Assembly: GCA_000720535.1 (NCBI GenBank)
Contig: JOAZ01000003.1
Coordinates: 186,001-250,000, forward strand
Length of the DNA stretch: 64,000 bases
Direction of reading: 5' to 3'
DNA from: Streptomyces halstedii
GTDB taxonomy: Bacteria; Actinomycetota; Actinomycetes; Streptomycetales; Streptomycetaceae
Position 1 is the stretch's first letter. The number at the start of each line of letters is the position of its first letter. Below the pieces are notes generated by a model that was not told where the DNA came from, did not search any database, and worked only from the letters and a program-made list of their open reading frames with translations. Positions 15,474 to 23,708 of this stretch are shown in pieces. A program made the position numbers and the translations under genes.

Positions 15474-16067
15474 TCACGGCTTCGGCCGGTCTCCGTCACC
15501 GGTGACGCGCGCGAAGCCGCGGATGTCGGGGAACGGGGGCTCGCGGTCGGCCTGGAGGTCGACCTGGAAGGCGTTCAGGCACATGCCGAGCATCGTGAAG
15601 TTGCCCAGGGACCCGATGGCGTCGACCAGGGCCGCCGAGCCGAAGTGGGCGTGCGCGCGGGCGAAGGTGTCGTCCGAGACGAAGTGGGTCGCCAGCAGTT
15701 CCTCGCAGAAGGCGTGGAACGCGGTGTCCGCCTCGTCGGTGAATTCGGGTGTGCGCCGTTCGGCGATGGCCTGCACGGCCTTTTCGGGAACGCCGGCCTC
15801 GACCGCGGCGGCCACGTGCGCGTTCCAGGAGTACTGCGCGTCGAAATGGCGTGCGGCCATCAGCAGGGTCAGTTCCCGCAGGCGCTTCGGCAGAGTCGAC
15901 TCGAAACGCGCGAAGGCGCCGAGTGATTCGACGCGCTCGCACAGTTCGGGGCTGTGCAGCCATACCCGGAACGGCCCGCGCACACCGCCGCGGCGTGCTG
16001 TGATCCTCGCGTGGAGTTCCCGCTGACGGTCGTTCATCTCTTCGGCGGCGAGTACGGGGAGTCTCAT
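15474..16067 (-). CDS. Carboxymuconolactone decarboxylase (CMD)-like protein
   Basis: 197 residues of the CMD/AhpD-like helical fold: LRELTLLMAARHFDAQYSWNAHVAAAVEAGV is the signature helix pair. The AhpD redox pair CxxC is absent; the position reads YSWNAH, so a peroxidase role is unlikely and a lactone-decarboxylase-like or accessory role is more likely. First gene of the sugar-type ABC operon, ending where the ATPase begins. The ATG at 16067 is preceded by AGG, and homology to the family starts there, although the frame is open further upstream. Divergent from the cupin gene. Confidence 0.8.
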   Translation of the reverse strand: MRLPVLAAEEMNDRQRELHARITARRGGVRGPFRVWLHSPELCERVESLGAFARFESTLPKRLRELTLLMAARHFDAQYSWNAHVAAAVEAGVPEKAVQAIAERRTPEFTDEADTAFHAFCEELLATHFVSDDTFARAHAHFGSAALVDAIGSLGNFTMLGMCLNAFQVDLQADREPPFPDIRGFARVTGDGDRPKP

Positions 16068-16165
16068 GGGAGTTGCCTGCCTTTCATCCGGTGACACGGG
16101 TGGTTCGACCGTGCAATGGGAGCCGACCGTACCCCCGAGTCGGCGAGGCTCACCCCTCCCGGAAC

Positions 16166-16180
16166 GCAAGGTAAAGGTGC
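16166..16180. promoter_or_regulatory. Possible weak fourth copy of the island motif (GCAA-N7-GTGC)
   Basis: GCAAGGTAAAGGTGC, centred 106 nt before the CMD-like start, the same distance as the other copies. The right half reads GTGCAC instead of TTGCGC and the spacer does not match, so support is mostly positional. Confidence 0.3.
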
Positions 16181-16217
16181 ACGCCGGATGCCCCTCGATT
16201 CATGGTTCCGGCGCCTA

Positions 16218-16239
16218 ACGTCGGACGACGCACCGACGT
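16218..16239. promoter_or_regulatory. Inverted repeat before the cupin gene
   Basis: ACGTCGG (16218-16224) and CCGACGT (16233-16239) separated by 8 bp, ending 15 nt before the cupin ATG and within the divergent CMD/cupin promoter region. Could be an operator or a leader hairpin. Confidence 0.4.
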
Positions 16240-16254
16240 CGAGAGGGATTCCGT

Positions 16255-16659
16255 ATGACCGTCATCATCAAGGCCGCCGCCGTCCGCCTGCTGGACCGAG
16301 GGGGTTCCGTCGTGACCACTCCCCTGGTCACGACTCAGGCGGCGAACGGCGAGAATCTGATCACCAGCGGAATGAGCGTGTATCCGGTGGGTTCCGGGGC
16401 GCCGATGCACTCACACAACTGCGACGAGCACGTGACGGTGCTGGACGGCGAGGCCGAGGTGCTGGTGGGCGGAGAGGTGACCCGCCTGGAGCGCTTCGAC
16501 ACGACGTACATCCCCTCCCCCCTGCCGCACCTCTTCCGGAACGTCGGCGACACGCCCCTGCGCATCCTCTGGGTCTACACCTCGGGCACGGTGACCCGGA
16601 CCTTCACGGAGACCGGTGTGACGGTGGAGCATCTGTCGGCGGCGGACCAGATGGGGTGA
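16255..16659 (+). CDS. Cupin-domain protein
   Basis: 134 residues with one cupin barrel. Motif 1 is [28 protein letters not shown] (His, His and Glu/His metal ligands near residues 52-60) and motif 2 is [25 protein letters not shown] with its His. Such small cupins are isomerases, dioxygenases or ligand sensors. It diverges from the CMD-ABC transporter operon across a 187-bp gap, and marks the right end of the catabolic island. AGAGGG precedes the ATG. No specific reaction can be assigned. Confidence 0.85.
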   Translation: MTVIIKAAAVRLLDRGGSVVTTPLVTTQAANGENLITSGMSVYPVGSGAPMHSHNCDEHVTVLDGEAEVLVGGEVTRLERFDTTYIPSPLPHLFRNVGDTPLRILWVYTSGTVTRTFTETGVTVEHLSAADQMG

Positions 16660-16662
16660 GGC

Positions 16663-16719
16663 GGGGGCCGTTCCTCCGGCGGGGGGCCGTTCAACCGGCG
16701 GGGGCCCGTTCAACCGGCG
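16663..16719. repeat. 19-bp tandem repeat, three copies
   Basis: Units 16663-16681, 16682-16700 and 16701-16719 follow the pattern GGGGGCCGTTCAACCGGCG; unit 1 has TTCCTC in place of TTCAAC and unit 3 has one G-to-C change. The array begins 3 nt after the cupin stop codon. It is outside any gene I can support. Confidence 0.8.
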
Positions 16720-17180
16720 GCGGCCCGCACGGCTAAACGCCGGGGGCCGCCGCGCACGGCCGGGCCGGTGCGTGGAGGCGGGGTCCCGTGGGCGGGCGGG
16801 GCGCCGTTCCCAAGGAGGCGGCGGGCCGTCGTGGAGGACGGCGGGGGAGGCAGCGGGTCGTCCATGTCCTGCTCCTCGGTCGTGCCGGCGGTGGCCCGAC
16901 CCGGGGTGCGCGCCGGTCACGACCGGAACCTCGCACGGGTGCCGGAACCGCCCGCACGGCGGTGCGCCCACGAACGCCATGCCGCACCCGGCCGGGCGGA
17001 TGGCCCTGGTCCGGATGCGAACGGCGTCGGCTTCTTGGCCGTGACCGTAACCGCACGGAGCGGACATCGGCAAGATGTCTCGCAAGATCGCCGGCTGTGA
17101 GTTCCGGGCTCCCGCCGGGGCCTCCCGTCCGGAAGTGTTCCCAGCTCAGCCGTGCCGCCCCGCCCCGCGCCCGGATACGG
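16720..17180. other. Gene-free stretch between cupin and catalase
   Basis: Open frames exist on both strands but show no ribosome binding site and no recognisable protein; they look like by-products of high G+C. Nothing functional was identified apart from the flanking tandem repeat and the catalase terminator. Confidence 0.6.
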
Positions 17181-17218
17181 CGAAGGCGGCGCCCGGATCG
17201 CTCCGGGCGCCGCCTTCG
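17181..17218 (-). terminator. Strong hairpin terminator of the catalase gene
   Basis: A perfect 17-bp stem (17181-17197 with 17202-17218) closes a TCGC loop. It lies 34 nt beyond the catalase stop codon on the minus strand. Confidence 0.8.
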
Positions 17219-17252
17219 GCCCCTGTGGCGCCGTACGTCCGGCGCGGCGGGA

Positions 17253-19424
17253 TCAGACCGTGGACGGGAAGCGGTCCCAGACCCGGTGGCCACCCAGGAG
17301 TTCGGTGACCTCCTCCAGCACCTCGGTGGCGGCTTCGCCCTCCACCACGCCCGGGGCGTCCAGCGGCACGCCGGCCGTGGAGAGCAGCCGTCCGCCTCCG
17401 GCCCAGGTGCCGATCGCCTTGCCGTGCCGGTACGCCTCGTCGAGAAGGACCGTCACCCGGGGGTCGGGGGCGGCGCTGGCGTCGCCGGGGGCCCCGGCGA
17501 CCAGGACGGCGTCGAACTCGACGGACCGGGCGGTGGCGTAGGTGCGCTGCACGGTGACCGGGTCGCCGTTTCCGCCGATGACTCCGCCGGCGGGGGCGAT
17601 GACCAGGGGCACCATGCCGGTGTCGCGCACCGTGCCGCACACCTCGCGCACCCCGTCCAGGTCCGCGTCCCTGCCGACGAGGATCCCGACGACGCGGCCG
17701 TCGACCGGCCACAGGGCGCCGACCTGCGACAGGGCGGGGCTCGGGTCGGAGTCCACGAGCGGGCCGTCGGGCTCGGGGGCGGGAAGGCCGAGCCCGGCGG
17801 CGACCCGCGCGCACAGCTCGCCGTCGATCCGGGCGAGCACCTTGAGGCCGCGTTCCTTGACGGCCTCTTCGTAGCACTTGCCGAGTTCGAAGGTGTAGGC
17901 GGCGACGATGTGCTCGCGCTCGACCGGACTCATGCTGAGCCAGAACAGGCGGGGCTGGCTGAAGTGGTCGTCGAACGACGCGGCGGCGTCGCGCACCTTG
18001 CGGCTCGCGGCGACCTCGGCCGGTACCTCGACGAAGGCGCGGGTGTCCTCACCCGCGAGGAACGGGCAGCCTCCGTCGAGGGAGTTGGGGCGGTAGGGCG
18101 CCACTCCCCGGTGGACGGCGGTCTGGTGCATCCCGTCCCGCAGCATGTCGTTGACGGGTGCGTGGGTCCGGTTGATCGGCAGCTGGGGGAAGTTGGGGCC
18201 GCCGAGCCGGGTGATCTGGGTGTCGATGTAGCTGAACAGCCGTCCCTGGAGCAGCGCGTCGTTGGTGACGTCGATGCCGGGCACCATGTTGCCGACGTGG
18301 AAGGCGACCTGCTCGGTCTCGGCGAAGTAGTTCGACGGGTTGGCGTCGAGCGTCATCAGCCCGATGGGCTGCACCGGCGCGAGCTCCTCCGGGACGATCT
18401 TCGTCGGGTCCAGCAGGTCGATCCCCTGGAACATCTGCTCGGGGTTGTCGGGGAAGGTCTGGACGCCCAGCTCCCACTGCGGGTAGGCGCCGGACTCGAT
18501 CGCGTCGGCGAGGTCCCTGCGGTGGAAGTCGGGGTCCACCCCGCAGGCGATCTGGGCTTCCTCCCACACCTGGGAGTGGGTGCCGAGCTTGGGCTTCCAG
18601 TGGAACTTGACCAGGGTGGTGGCGCCCTCGGCGTCGACCAGCCGGAAGGTGTGGATGCCGAAGCCCTCCATCATGCGGTACGAGCGCGGGATGCCCCGGT
18701 CGGACATGTTCCACAGCGTGTGGTGGGTCGCCTCGGTGTGCAGCGTCACGAAGTCCCAGAAGGTGTCGTGGGCGCTCTGGGCCTGCGGGATCTCGCGGTC
18801 GGGGTGCGGCTTGCCGGCGTGGATGACGTCGGGGAACTTGATCGCGTCCTGGATGAAGAAGACCGGGATGTTGTTGCCGACGAGGTCGAACACGCCCTCC
18901 TCGGTGTAGAACTTCGTGGCGAAGCCTCGGGTGTCGCGCACGGTGTCGGCGGACCCCCGGGAGCCGAGCACGGTGGAGAACCGCACGAAGACGGGTGTCT
19001 CCACGTCCTGGGCCAGGAAGGCGGCCTTGGAGATGTTCGAGGCCGAGCCGTAGCCCCGGAACACGCCGTGGGCGGCGGCACCGCGCGCGTGCACCACACG
19101 CTCCGGGATGCGCTCGTGGTCGAAGTGGGTGATCTTCTCCCGCAGGTGGTGGTCCTGGAGCAGGACCGGCCCCCGGGGGCCCGCCTTCAGGGAGTGGTCG
19201 GTGTCGTACAGCCGGGCACCCTGCGCGGTGGTCAGGTAGACCCCGCTCTGCGCGTTGCGCGCGGGGTCCGCCCCGGTGGGCTGGCCGGTGGGACTGACCG
19301 TCTCCGGGCTGCTCTGGTCGGGCTTGGGCGGCAGCGGCTCGTGCGGATCCGTCGGTTCCGCGACGGACGGGGGAACGCTGCCCGGCACACCGGGGATGGG
19401 CTGTTCTGCTGGGTTGTCCGTCAC
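17253..19424 (-). CDS. katE: Large-subunit catalase (HPII/KatE type)
   Basis: 723 residues, typical of clade 2 large catalases. The haem catalase core is complete: catalytic His in ARGAAAHGVFRGYG, Asn in VGNNIPVFFIQDAIKFPD, and the proximal haem-ligand Tyr in RLFSYIDTQITRLG. The C-terminal 150 residues (GRVVGILVGRDADLDG...IAPAGGVIGGN...AVLVAGA) form the flavodoxin/GATase-like domain that only large catalases carry. It disproportionates hydrogen peroxide in the cytoplasm. The GTG start at 19424 has AAGGAG upstream. Followed by a strong hairpin; monocistronic. Oxidative or osmotic stress and developmental control are usual in Streptomyces but no promoter was recognised. Confidence 0.93.
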   Translation of the reverse strand: MTDNPAEQPIPGVPGSVPPSVAEPTDPHEPLPPKPDQSSPETVSPTGQPTGADPARNAQSGVYLTTAQGARLYDTDHSLKAGPRGPVLLQDHHLREKITHFDHERIPERVVHARGAAAHGVFRGYGSASNISKAAFLAQDVETPVFVRFSTVLGSRGSADTVRDTRGFATKFYTEEGVFDLVGNNIPVFFIQDAIKFPDVIHAGKPHPDREIPQAQSAHDTFWDFVTLHTEATHHTLWNMSDRGIPRSYRMMEGFGIHTFRLVDAEGATTLVKFHWKPKLGTHSQVWEEAQIACGVDPDFHRRDLADAIESGAYPQWELGVQTFPDNPEQMFQGIDLLDPTKIVPEELAPVQPIGLMTLDANPSNYFAETEQVAFHVGNMVPGIDVTNDALLQGRLFSYIDTQITRLGGPNFPQLPINRTHAPVNDMLRDGMHQTAVHRGVAPYRPNSLDGGCPFLAGEDTRAFVEVPAEVAASRKVRDAAASFDDHFSQPRLFWLSMSPVEREHIVAAYTFELGKCYEEAVKERGLKVLARIDGELCARVAAGLGLPAPEPDGPLVDSDPSPALSQVGALWPVDGRVVGILVGRDADLDGVREVCGTVRDTGMVPLVIAPAGGVIGGNGDPVTVQRTYATARSVEFDAVLVAGAPGDASAAPDPRVTVLLDEAYRHGKAIGTWAGGGRLLSTAGVPLDAPGVVEGEAATEVLEEVTELLGGHRVWDRFPSTV

Positions 19425-19828
19425 TCTGGCTCTCCTTGTGAGGTGTCGCCGGCCCACCGACCGGCCTGCGGTACGGGCGAGGACACCGGCCCGCGTCGGG
19501 CCGCCCGTGGGCCCCGGGCACGCGCCCGGCCCGCACGGCGGTGTGACCGCGTGGGGCCCCCGGCCCGGCCACGCCTATACCTGCCGCCGCCGGACCGGTG
19601 TGCCACGGGGGGCGTCGGCCCGTCACTCCTTCGGCAGCGCCCATCGGTGTGCGCCGCCCGCGCGCCTCGGCAGGGTCGGACGCTCTCCCGGGGGCGTGCT
19701 GCTGCCCGGGGGCGTTCCTGGTGGCGTTCCCGGTACGGAGAAGACCCGGCGCCCGTCCGTCCCCGTATCCGTCGAGCGGGGCGCCCGCACGGAAGGTGTG
19801 CCCTCGGAGAGCGGCCTCCCGGGCCGGT
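19425..19828. other. Gene-free stretch upstream of catalase
   Basis: 404 bp between the catalase start and the AlkB stop, both on the minus strand. It must hold the catalase promoter, but no consensus sigma-factor element or operator could be recognised by eye. Confidence 0.5.
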
Positions 19829-20455
19829 TCAGCGCACCCCGCGCGGCCGGTACTGGACGCTGATCCGCGGGCCCTGGGCGTGCGCGGTCTTGGGGACGGC
19901 GTGCTGCCAGGTCCGCTGGCAGGACCCGCCCATGACGATCAGGTCGCCGTGTCCCAGCGGCCGGCGGATCGTCCGGCCGCCGCCGACGGGGCGCAGGAGC
20001 AGGTCGCGCGGGGCGCCGAGGGAGAGGATCGCCACCATCGTGTCCTCGTACGAGCTGCGCCCGTGCGTGTCGCCGTGCCAGGCCACGCTGTCGCGCCCGT
20101 CCCGGTAGTAGCACAGTCCCGCCGTGGTGAAGGACTCGCCCAGTTCCTCGGCGTAGTGCGCGGACAGGGCCTCGCGGGCCTCGTCCAGGACGGGGTCCGG
20201 CAGCGGGTCGGCGGCCCCGTAGAAGGCGAGCAGCCGTGGGACGTCCACGGTCCGGTCGTACATCTGACGGCGCTCGGCCCGCCAGGGGACCTCGGCCGCG
20301 AGGGCGGCGAAGAGCGCGTCGCCGCCGCTCAGCCAGCCCGGCAGCAGGTCCACCCAGGCGCCGTCGCCGAGGACGGTTCTGCGCAGCCCGGTGAGCCGGC
20401 CCAGGAGCGGGCGGTCGGTCTGGTCGAACAGTGAACCCTGGAGATGCACGGACAT
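19829..20455 (-). CDS. alkB: AlkB-type 2-oxoglutarate/Fe(II) dioxygenase
   Basis: 208 residues. The double-stranded beta-helix iron site is visible: His and Asp in AWHGDTHG, the distal His in RTWQHAVPK and the 2-oxoglutarate-binding Arg pair in PRISVQYRPRG. AlkB enzymes remove methyl and etheno adducts from N1-adenine and N3-cytosine in single-stranded DNA or RNA by oxidative demethylation. Stands alone, divergent from the amf operon with a 282-bp shared promoter region. Some Streptomyces AlkB paralogues may act on other substrates. Confidence 0.9.
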   Translation of the reverse strand: MSVHLQGSLFDQTDRPLLGRLTGLRRTVLGDGAWVDLLPGWLSGGDALFAALAAEVPWRAERRQMYDRTVDVPRLLAFYGAADPLPDPVLDEAREALSAHYAEELGESFTTAGLCYYRDGRDSVAWHGDTHGRSSYEDTMVAILSLGAPRDLLLRPVGGGRTIRRPLGHGDLIVMGGSCQRTWQHAVPKTAHAQGPRISVQYRPRGVR

Positions 20456-20602
20456 GGCACCAGCCTACCGCTAATCGAACATGCGTTCCCTTGCCGAGCG
20501 GGGCGCGCTGTCCGGCCACCCGGTCCGGACCCGCTCGGGGCACCCGGGGCGGCCCCCACCTGCGACGGGCTCCGGCCGGGCCGGCCGGTGTGCGGGACGC
20601 AG

Positions 20603-20615
20603 ATGCGTTACGCAT
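20603..20615. promoter_or_regulatory. Palindrome between alkB and amfT
   Basis: ATGCGT-T-ACGCAT, a perfect 6-bp dyad around one T, 123-135 nt upstream of amfT and 148-160 nt from the alkB start. A candidate operator for amfT (AmfR/RamR family) or for alkB. Confidence 0.35.
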
Positions 20616-20737
20616 GTCCCGCCCCCTCGGCCGGTCGTGACATCCGCGACTGTCGCGCCCCGCCGCCCCGTGGCACTTTTCTCCGTGCCGACGCAATCGC
20701 GTCGGACCGACGCAAGCGCACGAGCGGAGGAGCGCGG

Positions 20738-23404
20738 GTGAATCCGGAGTACGCCTCGTACTGCACGGTGGACCGTCTGTTCTACGACGCGCCCCACCGT
20801 TCCTCCGGGAGCTCCGGTGAGCGGGAGGAGCTGTACGGCCCGGCCCGCGAGCCGGCCCCCGAGGGCTGGGAGCGGTCGCGGCGCGGTGACTGGTTCTCGC
20901 TCACGCCCCTGGGCGTCCGGGTGCCCTCGCAGGGCTGGAAGATCCATGTCTCCTCCGCGCTCGACAACGCCCCCTCGGTGCTCGACCGGGTGGCCGCCTA
21001 CTGCGTCTCCCGGCGGCTGCCCTTCAAGTTCGTCCCGGCGCCCGGCCTGCTGCACCTGCGCAACGCCAAGTACGCGGACCGGGCGGGGAGCGGGAAGTTC
21101 ATCACCGTCTATCCGCGCTCGGACACCGAGTTCCCCCTGGTGTGCGGCGACCTCATGCGGCTGCTGGAGGGCGAGCACGGCCCCGGCATCCTCAGCGACC
21201 TGCGCTGCGGCGGCGGGCCGGTGCACGTGCGGTACGGCGCGTTCGCGCCGCGCTTCTGCGCCACCCCGGACGGCCGGCTCGTACCGGCCGTCGCCGACCC
21301 GCAGGGCACCCTCGTGCCCGATCCCCGGGGGCCCTCGTTCACCGTGCCCTCGTGGGTGGAGACGCCGCCGTTCCTGCTGCCCCACCTGGCGGCCCGCGCC
21401 GCGGTGAGCCTGGACGGCGTGCCCTACCAGGTGGAGCGGGCGCTGCACTTCTCCAACGGCGGGGGTGTCTACCTCGGCCGGGACACCCGCGACGGGGCGC
21501 GGGTCGTGCTCAAGGAGGCCCGGCCGCACGCCGGACTGGCGGCGGACGGGGCCGACGCGCCCGCCCGGCTGGAGCGCGAACGCGCCGCTCTGGAACAGCT
21601 GGCGGGGCTCGACTGCGTGCCGGCCGTCCGCGACGTCCTCGATGTCGGCGAGCACCGCTTCCTGGTGCTCGAACACATACCCGGCGACACCCTCAACACC
21701 GTCTTCGCCCGGCGCTTCCCGCTCACCGTCCAGGACCCGTCACCCGCGGACCTCGCCGCGCACGCCGCGTGGGCGGACCGGATCCACGCCCTGGTCGAGC
21801 GGGCGGTGCGCGACGTGCACGGCCGCGGGCTGGTCATCGGCGATCTGCACATGAGCAACGTCATCGTCTCCGAGGACGGGGCCCGGGTGGTGCTCCTCGA
21901 CTTCGAAGCGGCCTCGCCCGCCCACCGGCGCGAACGGCAGATCGTCGCCAATCCGGCCTTCGTGGCGCCCCCCGACCGGCGCGGCACGGACATCGACGGC
22001 TACGCGCTCGCCTGTCTGCGGCTGGCCCTGTTCCTCCCCCTGACCACCCTCTTCGGGATCGACCGGGGCAAGGCGGCCCCGCTGGCCGCCCGCGCCGAGC
22101 GGCTGTTCGGCCTGGCGCCCGGCGCCCTGCGCGCCGCCGTCGAGGAGATCGAACGCCGTCCGGCCGAGGACACCGCCGCCGTGCGCCCCTCCGGCCCGGT
22201 GGCACACGGGTCCGGCGATACCGACGCGGGCGAGGGGCGCGCGCTCCCCGCCGCCGCCGACTGGCCGCTGAGCCGGGACGCCATGGCCCGCGCGATCGCC
22301 GCCTCCTGCACCCCGGAGCGCGAGGACCGCTGCTTTCCGGGTGACATCGCCCAGTTCGCCTCACCGGCCGGTGGCCAGTCCCTCGCCTACGGCGCCGCGG
22401 GCGTCCTCTACGCGCTGCGCGAGACCGGCGCCGCCTCCTGCCCGCAGGCCCTGGACTGGCTGGAACGGCGGTCCGCCGACCCCGCGCCCGGCACCCCGGC
22501 CGGTTTCTACGACGGGCTGGCCGGCATCGCCTGGACACTGGGCAGGCTCGGGCGCGCCGAACACGCCGCCCGGCTGGGCCGCCTCGTCGCCCGGCAGCCC
22601 TTCGAAGGGCTGCCGGCCGGACTCCACAGCGGTCAGGCGGGCATCGCCCTCGCTCTCGACGACCTCGCCCGCACGGCCTGCCCGGACGACGCGGCCGCCC
22701 TGTCCCGGGCCGCCGACCGGTGCACCGCCCTGGCGGTCAGGACGCTCACCGAGAACCGGCCCCTGGCGGGCACCGGGCTGCTGCACGGCGCGTCGGGCAT
22801 CGCCCTCCTGCTGATCCGCCGCTACGAGGCCACCGGTGACCAGGGGCTCCTGGACCTCGCCGCGATCGCCCTGCGCCGCGACCTCGCCCGGTGCCGCCCC
22901 GGGGCGGACGACGCGCTCGCGGTGGTCGAGGGGAAGCGGACCATGCCGTACCTCGGGGCGGGCAGCGCGGGCCTCGCCGCGGTCGTCGACGACTTCCTGG
23001 CCCACCGGCCGGACGAGGAACTGGCCACGGCCCGGCACGCCCTGCTGCGGGCCTGCGGCTCGGCCTTCTACATCCAGCCGGGGCTCTTCCGGGGCGTCAG
23101 CGGCCTGGTCCTGCACCTGGCACGCACCCCGGGGGACGCCGAGGCGCGGCAGCGGGTGATCCGCCGTCACGCCGGTCTGCTCGACCTGCACGCCGTGCCG
23201 TACGGCGGCGGCCTGGCCTTCCCCGGGGAGCAGTTGCTCCGGCTGTCGATGGACCTGGCGACCGGCACCGCCGGCTGCCTCCTCGCTCTGGGCAGCGCGT
23301 TCGCCGGACGTCCGGTGGCCCTGCCGTTCCTGCCGCCCGCCCGGCTCCCCGAGCCGCGCACCGCGGCCCACAGCCCGGTCCCCTCGGGGGCCGTGAACAA
23401 ATGA
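20738..23404 (+). CDS. amfT: Class III lanthionine synthetase (RamC/AmfT, LanKC)
   Basis: 888 residues with the three-part layout of LanKC enzymes: an N-terminal lyase-like region (to about residue 220, with GWKIHVSSALDNAPSVL), a Ser/Thr-kinase domain (catalytic GDLHMSN and DFE in VVLLDFEAAS), and a C-terminal LanC-like cyclase (LHSGQAGIALAL, LLHGASGIALLL, GTAGCLLALG). The kinase phosphorylates Ser of the precursor, the lyase makes dehydroalanine, the cyclase closes the rings. The LanC zinc ligands are missing, as expected for class III. The GTG at 20738 follows CGGAGGAG. First gene of the amf operon, followed by the precursor gene after 32 nt. Expression is expected to need AmfR during aerial growth. 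Confidence 0.95.
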   Translation: MNPEYASYCTVDRLFYDAPHRSSGSSGEREELYGPAREPAPEGWERSRRGDWFSLTPLGVRVPSQGWKIHVSSALDNAPSVLDRVAAYCVSRRLPFKFVPAPGLLHLRNAKYADRAGSGKFITVYPRSDTEFPLVCGDLMRLLEGEHGPGILSDLRCGGGPVHVRYGAFAPRFCATPDGRLVPAVADPQGTLVPDPRGPSFTVPSWVETPPFLLPHLAARAAVSLDGVPYQVERALHFSNGGGVYLGRDTRDGARVVLKEARPHAGLAADGADAPARLERERAALEQLAGLDCVPAVRDVLDVGEHRFLVLEHIPGDTLNTVFARRFPLTVQDPSPADLAAHAAWADRIHALVERAVRDVHGRGLVIGDLHMSNVIVSEDGARVVLLDFEAASPAHRRERQIVANPAFVAPPDRRGTDIDGYALACLRLALFLPLTTLFGIDRGKAAPLAARAERLFGLAPGALRAAVEEIERRPAEDTAAVRPSGPVAHGSGDTDAGEGRALPAAADWPLSRDAMARAIAASCTPEREDRCFPGDIAQFASPAGGQSLAYGAAGVLYALRETGAASCPQALDWLERRSADPAPGTPAGFYDGLAGIAWTLGRLGRAEHAARLGRLVARQPFEGLPAGLHSGQAGIALALDDLARTACPDDAAALSRAADRCTALAVRTLTENRPLAGTGLLHGASGIALLLIRRYEATGDQGLLDLAAIALRRDLARCRPGADDALAVVEGKRTMPYLGAGSAGLAAVVDDFLAHRPDEELATARHALLRACGSAFYIQPGLFRGVSGLVLHLARTPGDAEARQRVIRRHAGLLDLHAVPYGGGLAFPGEQLLRLSMDLATGTAGCLLALGSAFAGRPVALPFLPPARLPEPRTAAHSPVPSGAVNK

Positions 23405-23436
23405 CGCTCCATCAGTCCCGAGAAAGGGTAAGCATC

Positions 23437-23568
23437 ATGGCACTGCTCGACCTTCAGGCATTGGACACCCCGGCGGAAGAGGCCTTCGACGAGGTGGCGA
23501 CCGGCAGCCAGATCAGCCTGCTCGTCTGCGAGTACAGCTCGCTCAGCGTGGTGCTCTGCACCCCGTGA
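23437..23568 (+). CDS. amfS: SapB/AmfS-type class III lanthipeptide precursor
   Basis: 43 residues. The leader (residues 1-21) contains LLDLQ at 3-7, the recognition motif of class III leaders. The core (22-43) begins TGSQISLLVC and repeats the Ser-x2-Ser-x3-Cys pattern twice: Ser24/Ser27/Cys31 and Ser34/Ser37/Cys41. By analogy with SapB, rings should join Ser24-Cys31 and Ser34-Cys41, with dehydroalanines at 27 and 37. The product is a surfactant peptide that lowers surface tension so that aerial hyphae can leave the medium. GAAAGGG precedes the ATG. A hairpin lies just downstream, before the exporter genes. Confidence 0.95.
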   Translation: MALLDLQALDTPAEEAFDEVATGSQISLLVCEYSSLSVVLCTP

Positions 23569-23575
23569 CCTGAGA

Positions 23576-23617
23576 CCGGCGGGCCGTCCGCGCGCACGCG
23601 GACGGACGGCCCGCCGG
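23576..23617 (+). terminator. Hairpin between amfS and the exporter genes
   Basis: CCGGCGGGCCGTCC (23576-23589) pairs perfectly with 23604-23617; a 14-nt loop can form a further small stem. It starts 8 nt after the amfS stop. It could partially terminate transcription, giving more precursor than exporter mRNA, or stabilise the 3' end of amfTS mRNA. Confidence 0.6.
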
Positions 23618-23708
23618 CGGCCGGTGGTCCCCGGGAGCCCCGCTCCCGGGGCCGCCGCGTGCCCGTATCCGCGCGGTGAGGCAACCGCGCCCGGCAGAGG
23701 GACCACGC

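Noticed and set aside
16788-20108. 1106-codon open frame on the plus strand across the catalase
   Set aside because: Antisense to an intact large catalase; no recognisable protein or start signal.
22600-23300. Missing zinc ligands in the AmfT cyclase domain
   Set aside because: Expected for class III synthetases; zinc ligands are found in class I, II and IV cyclases.
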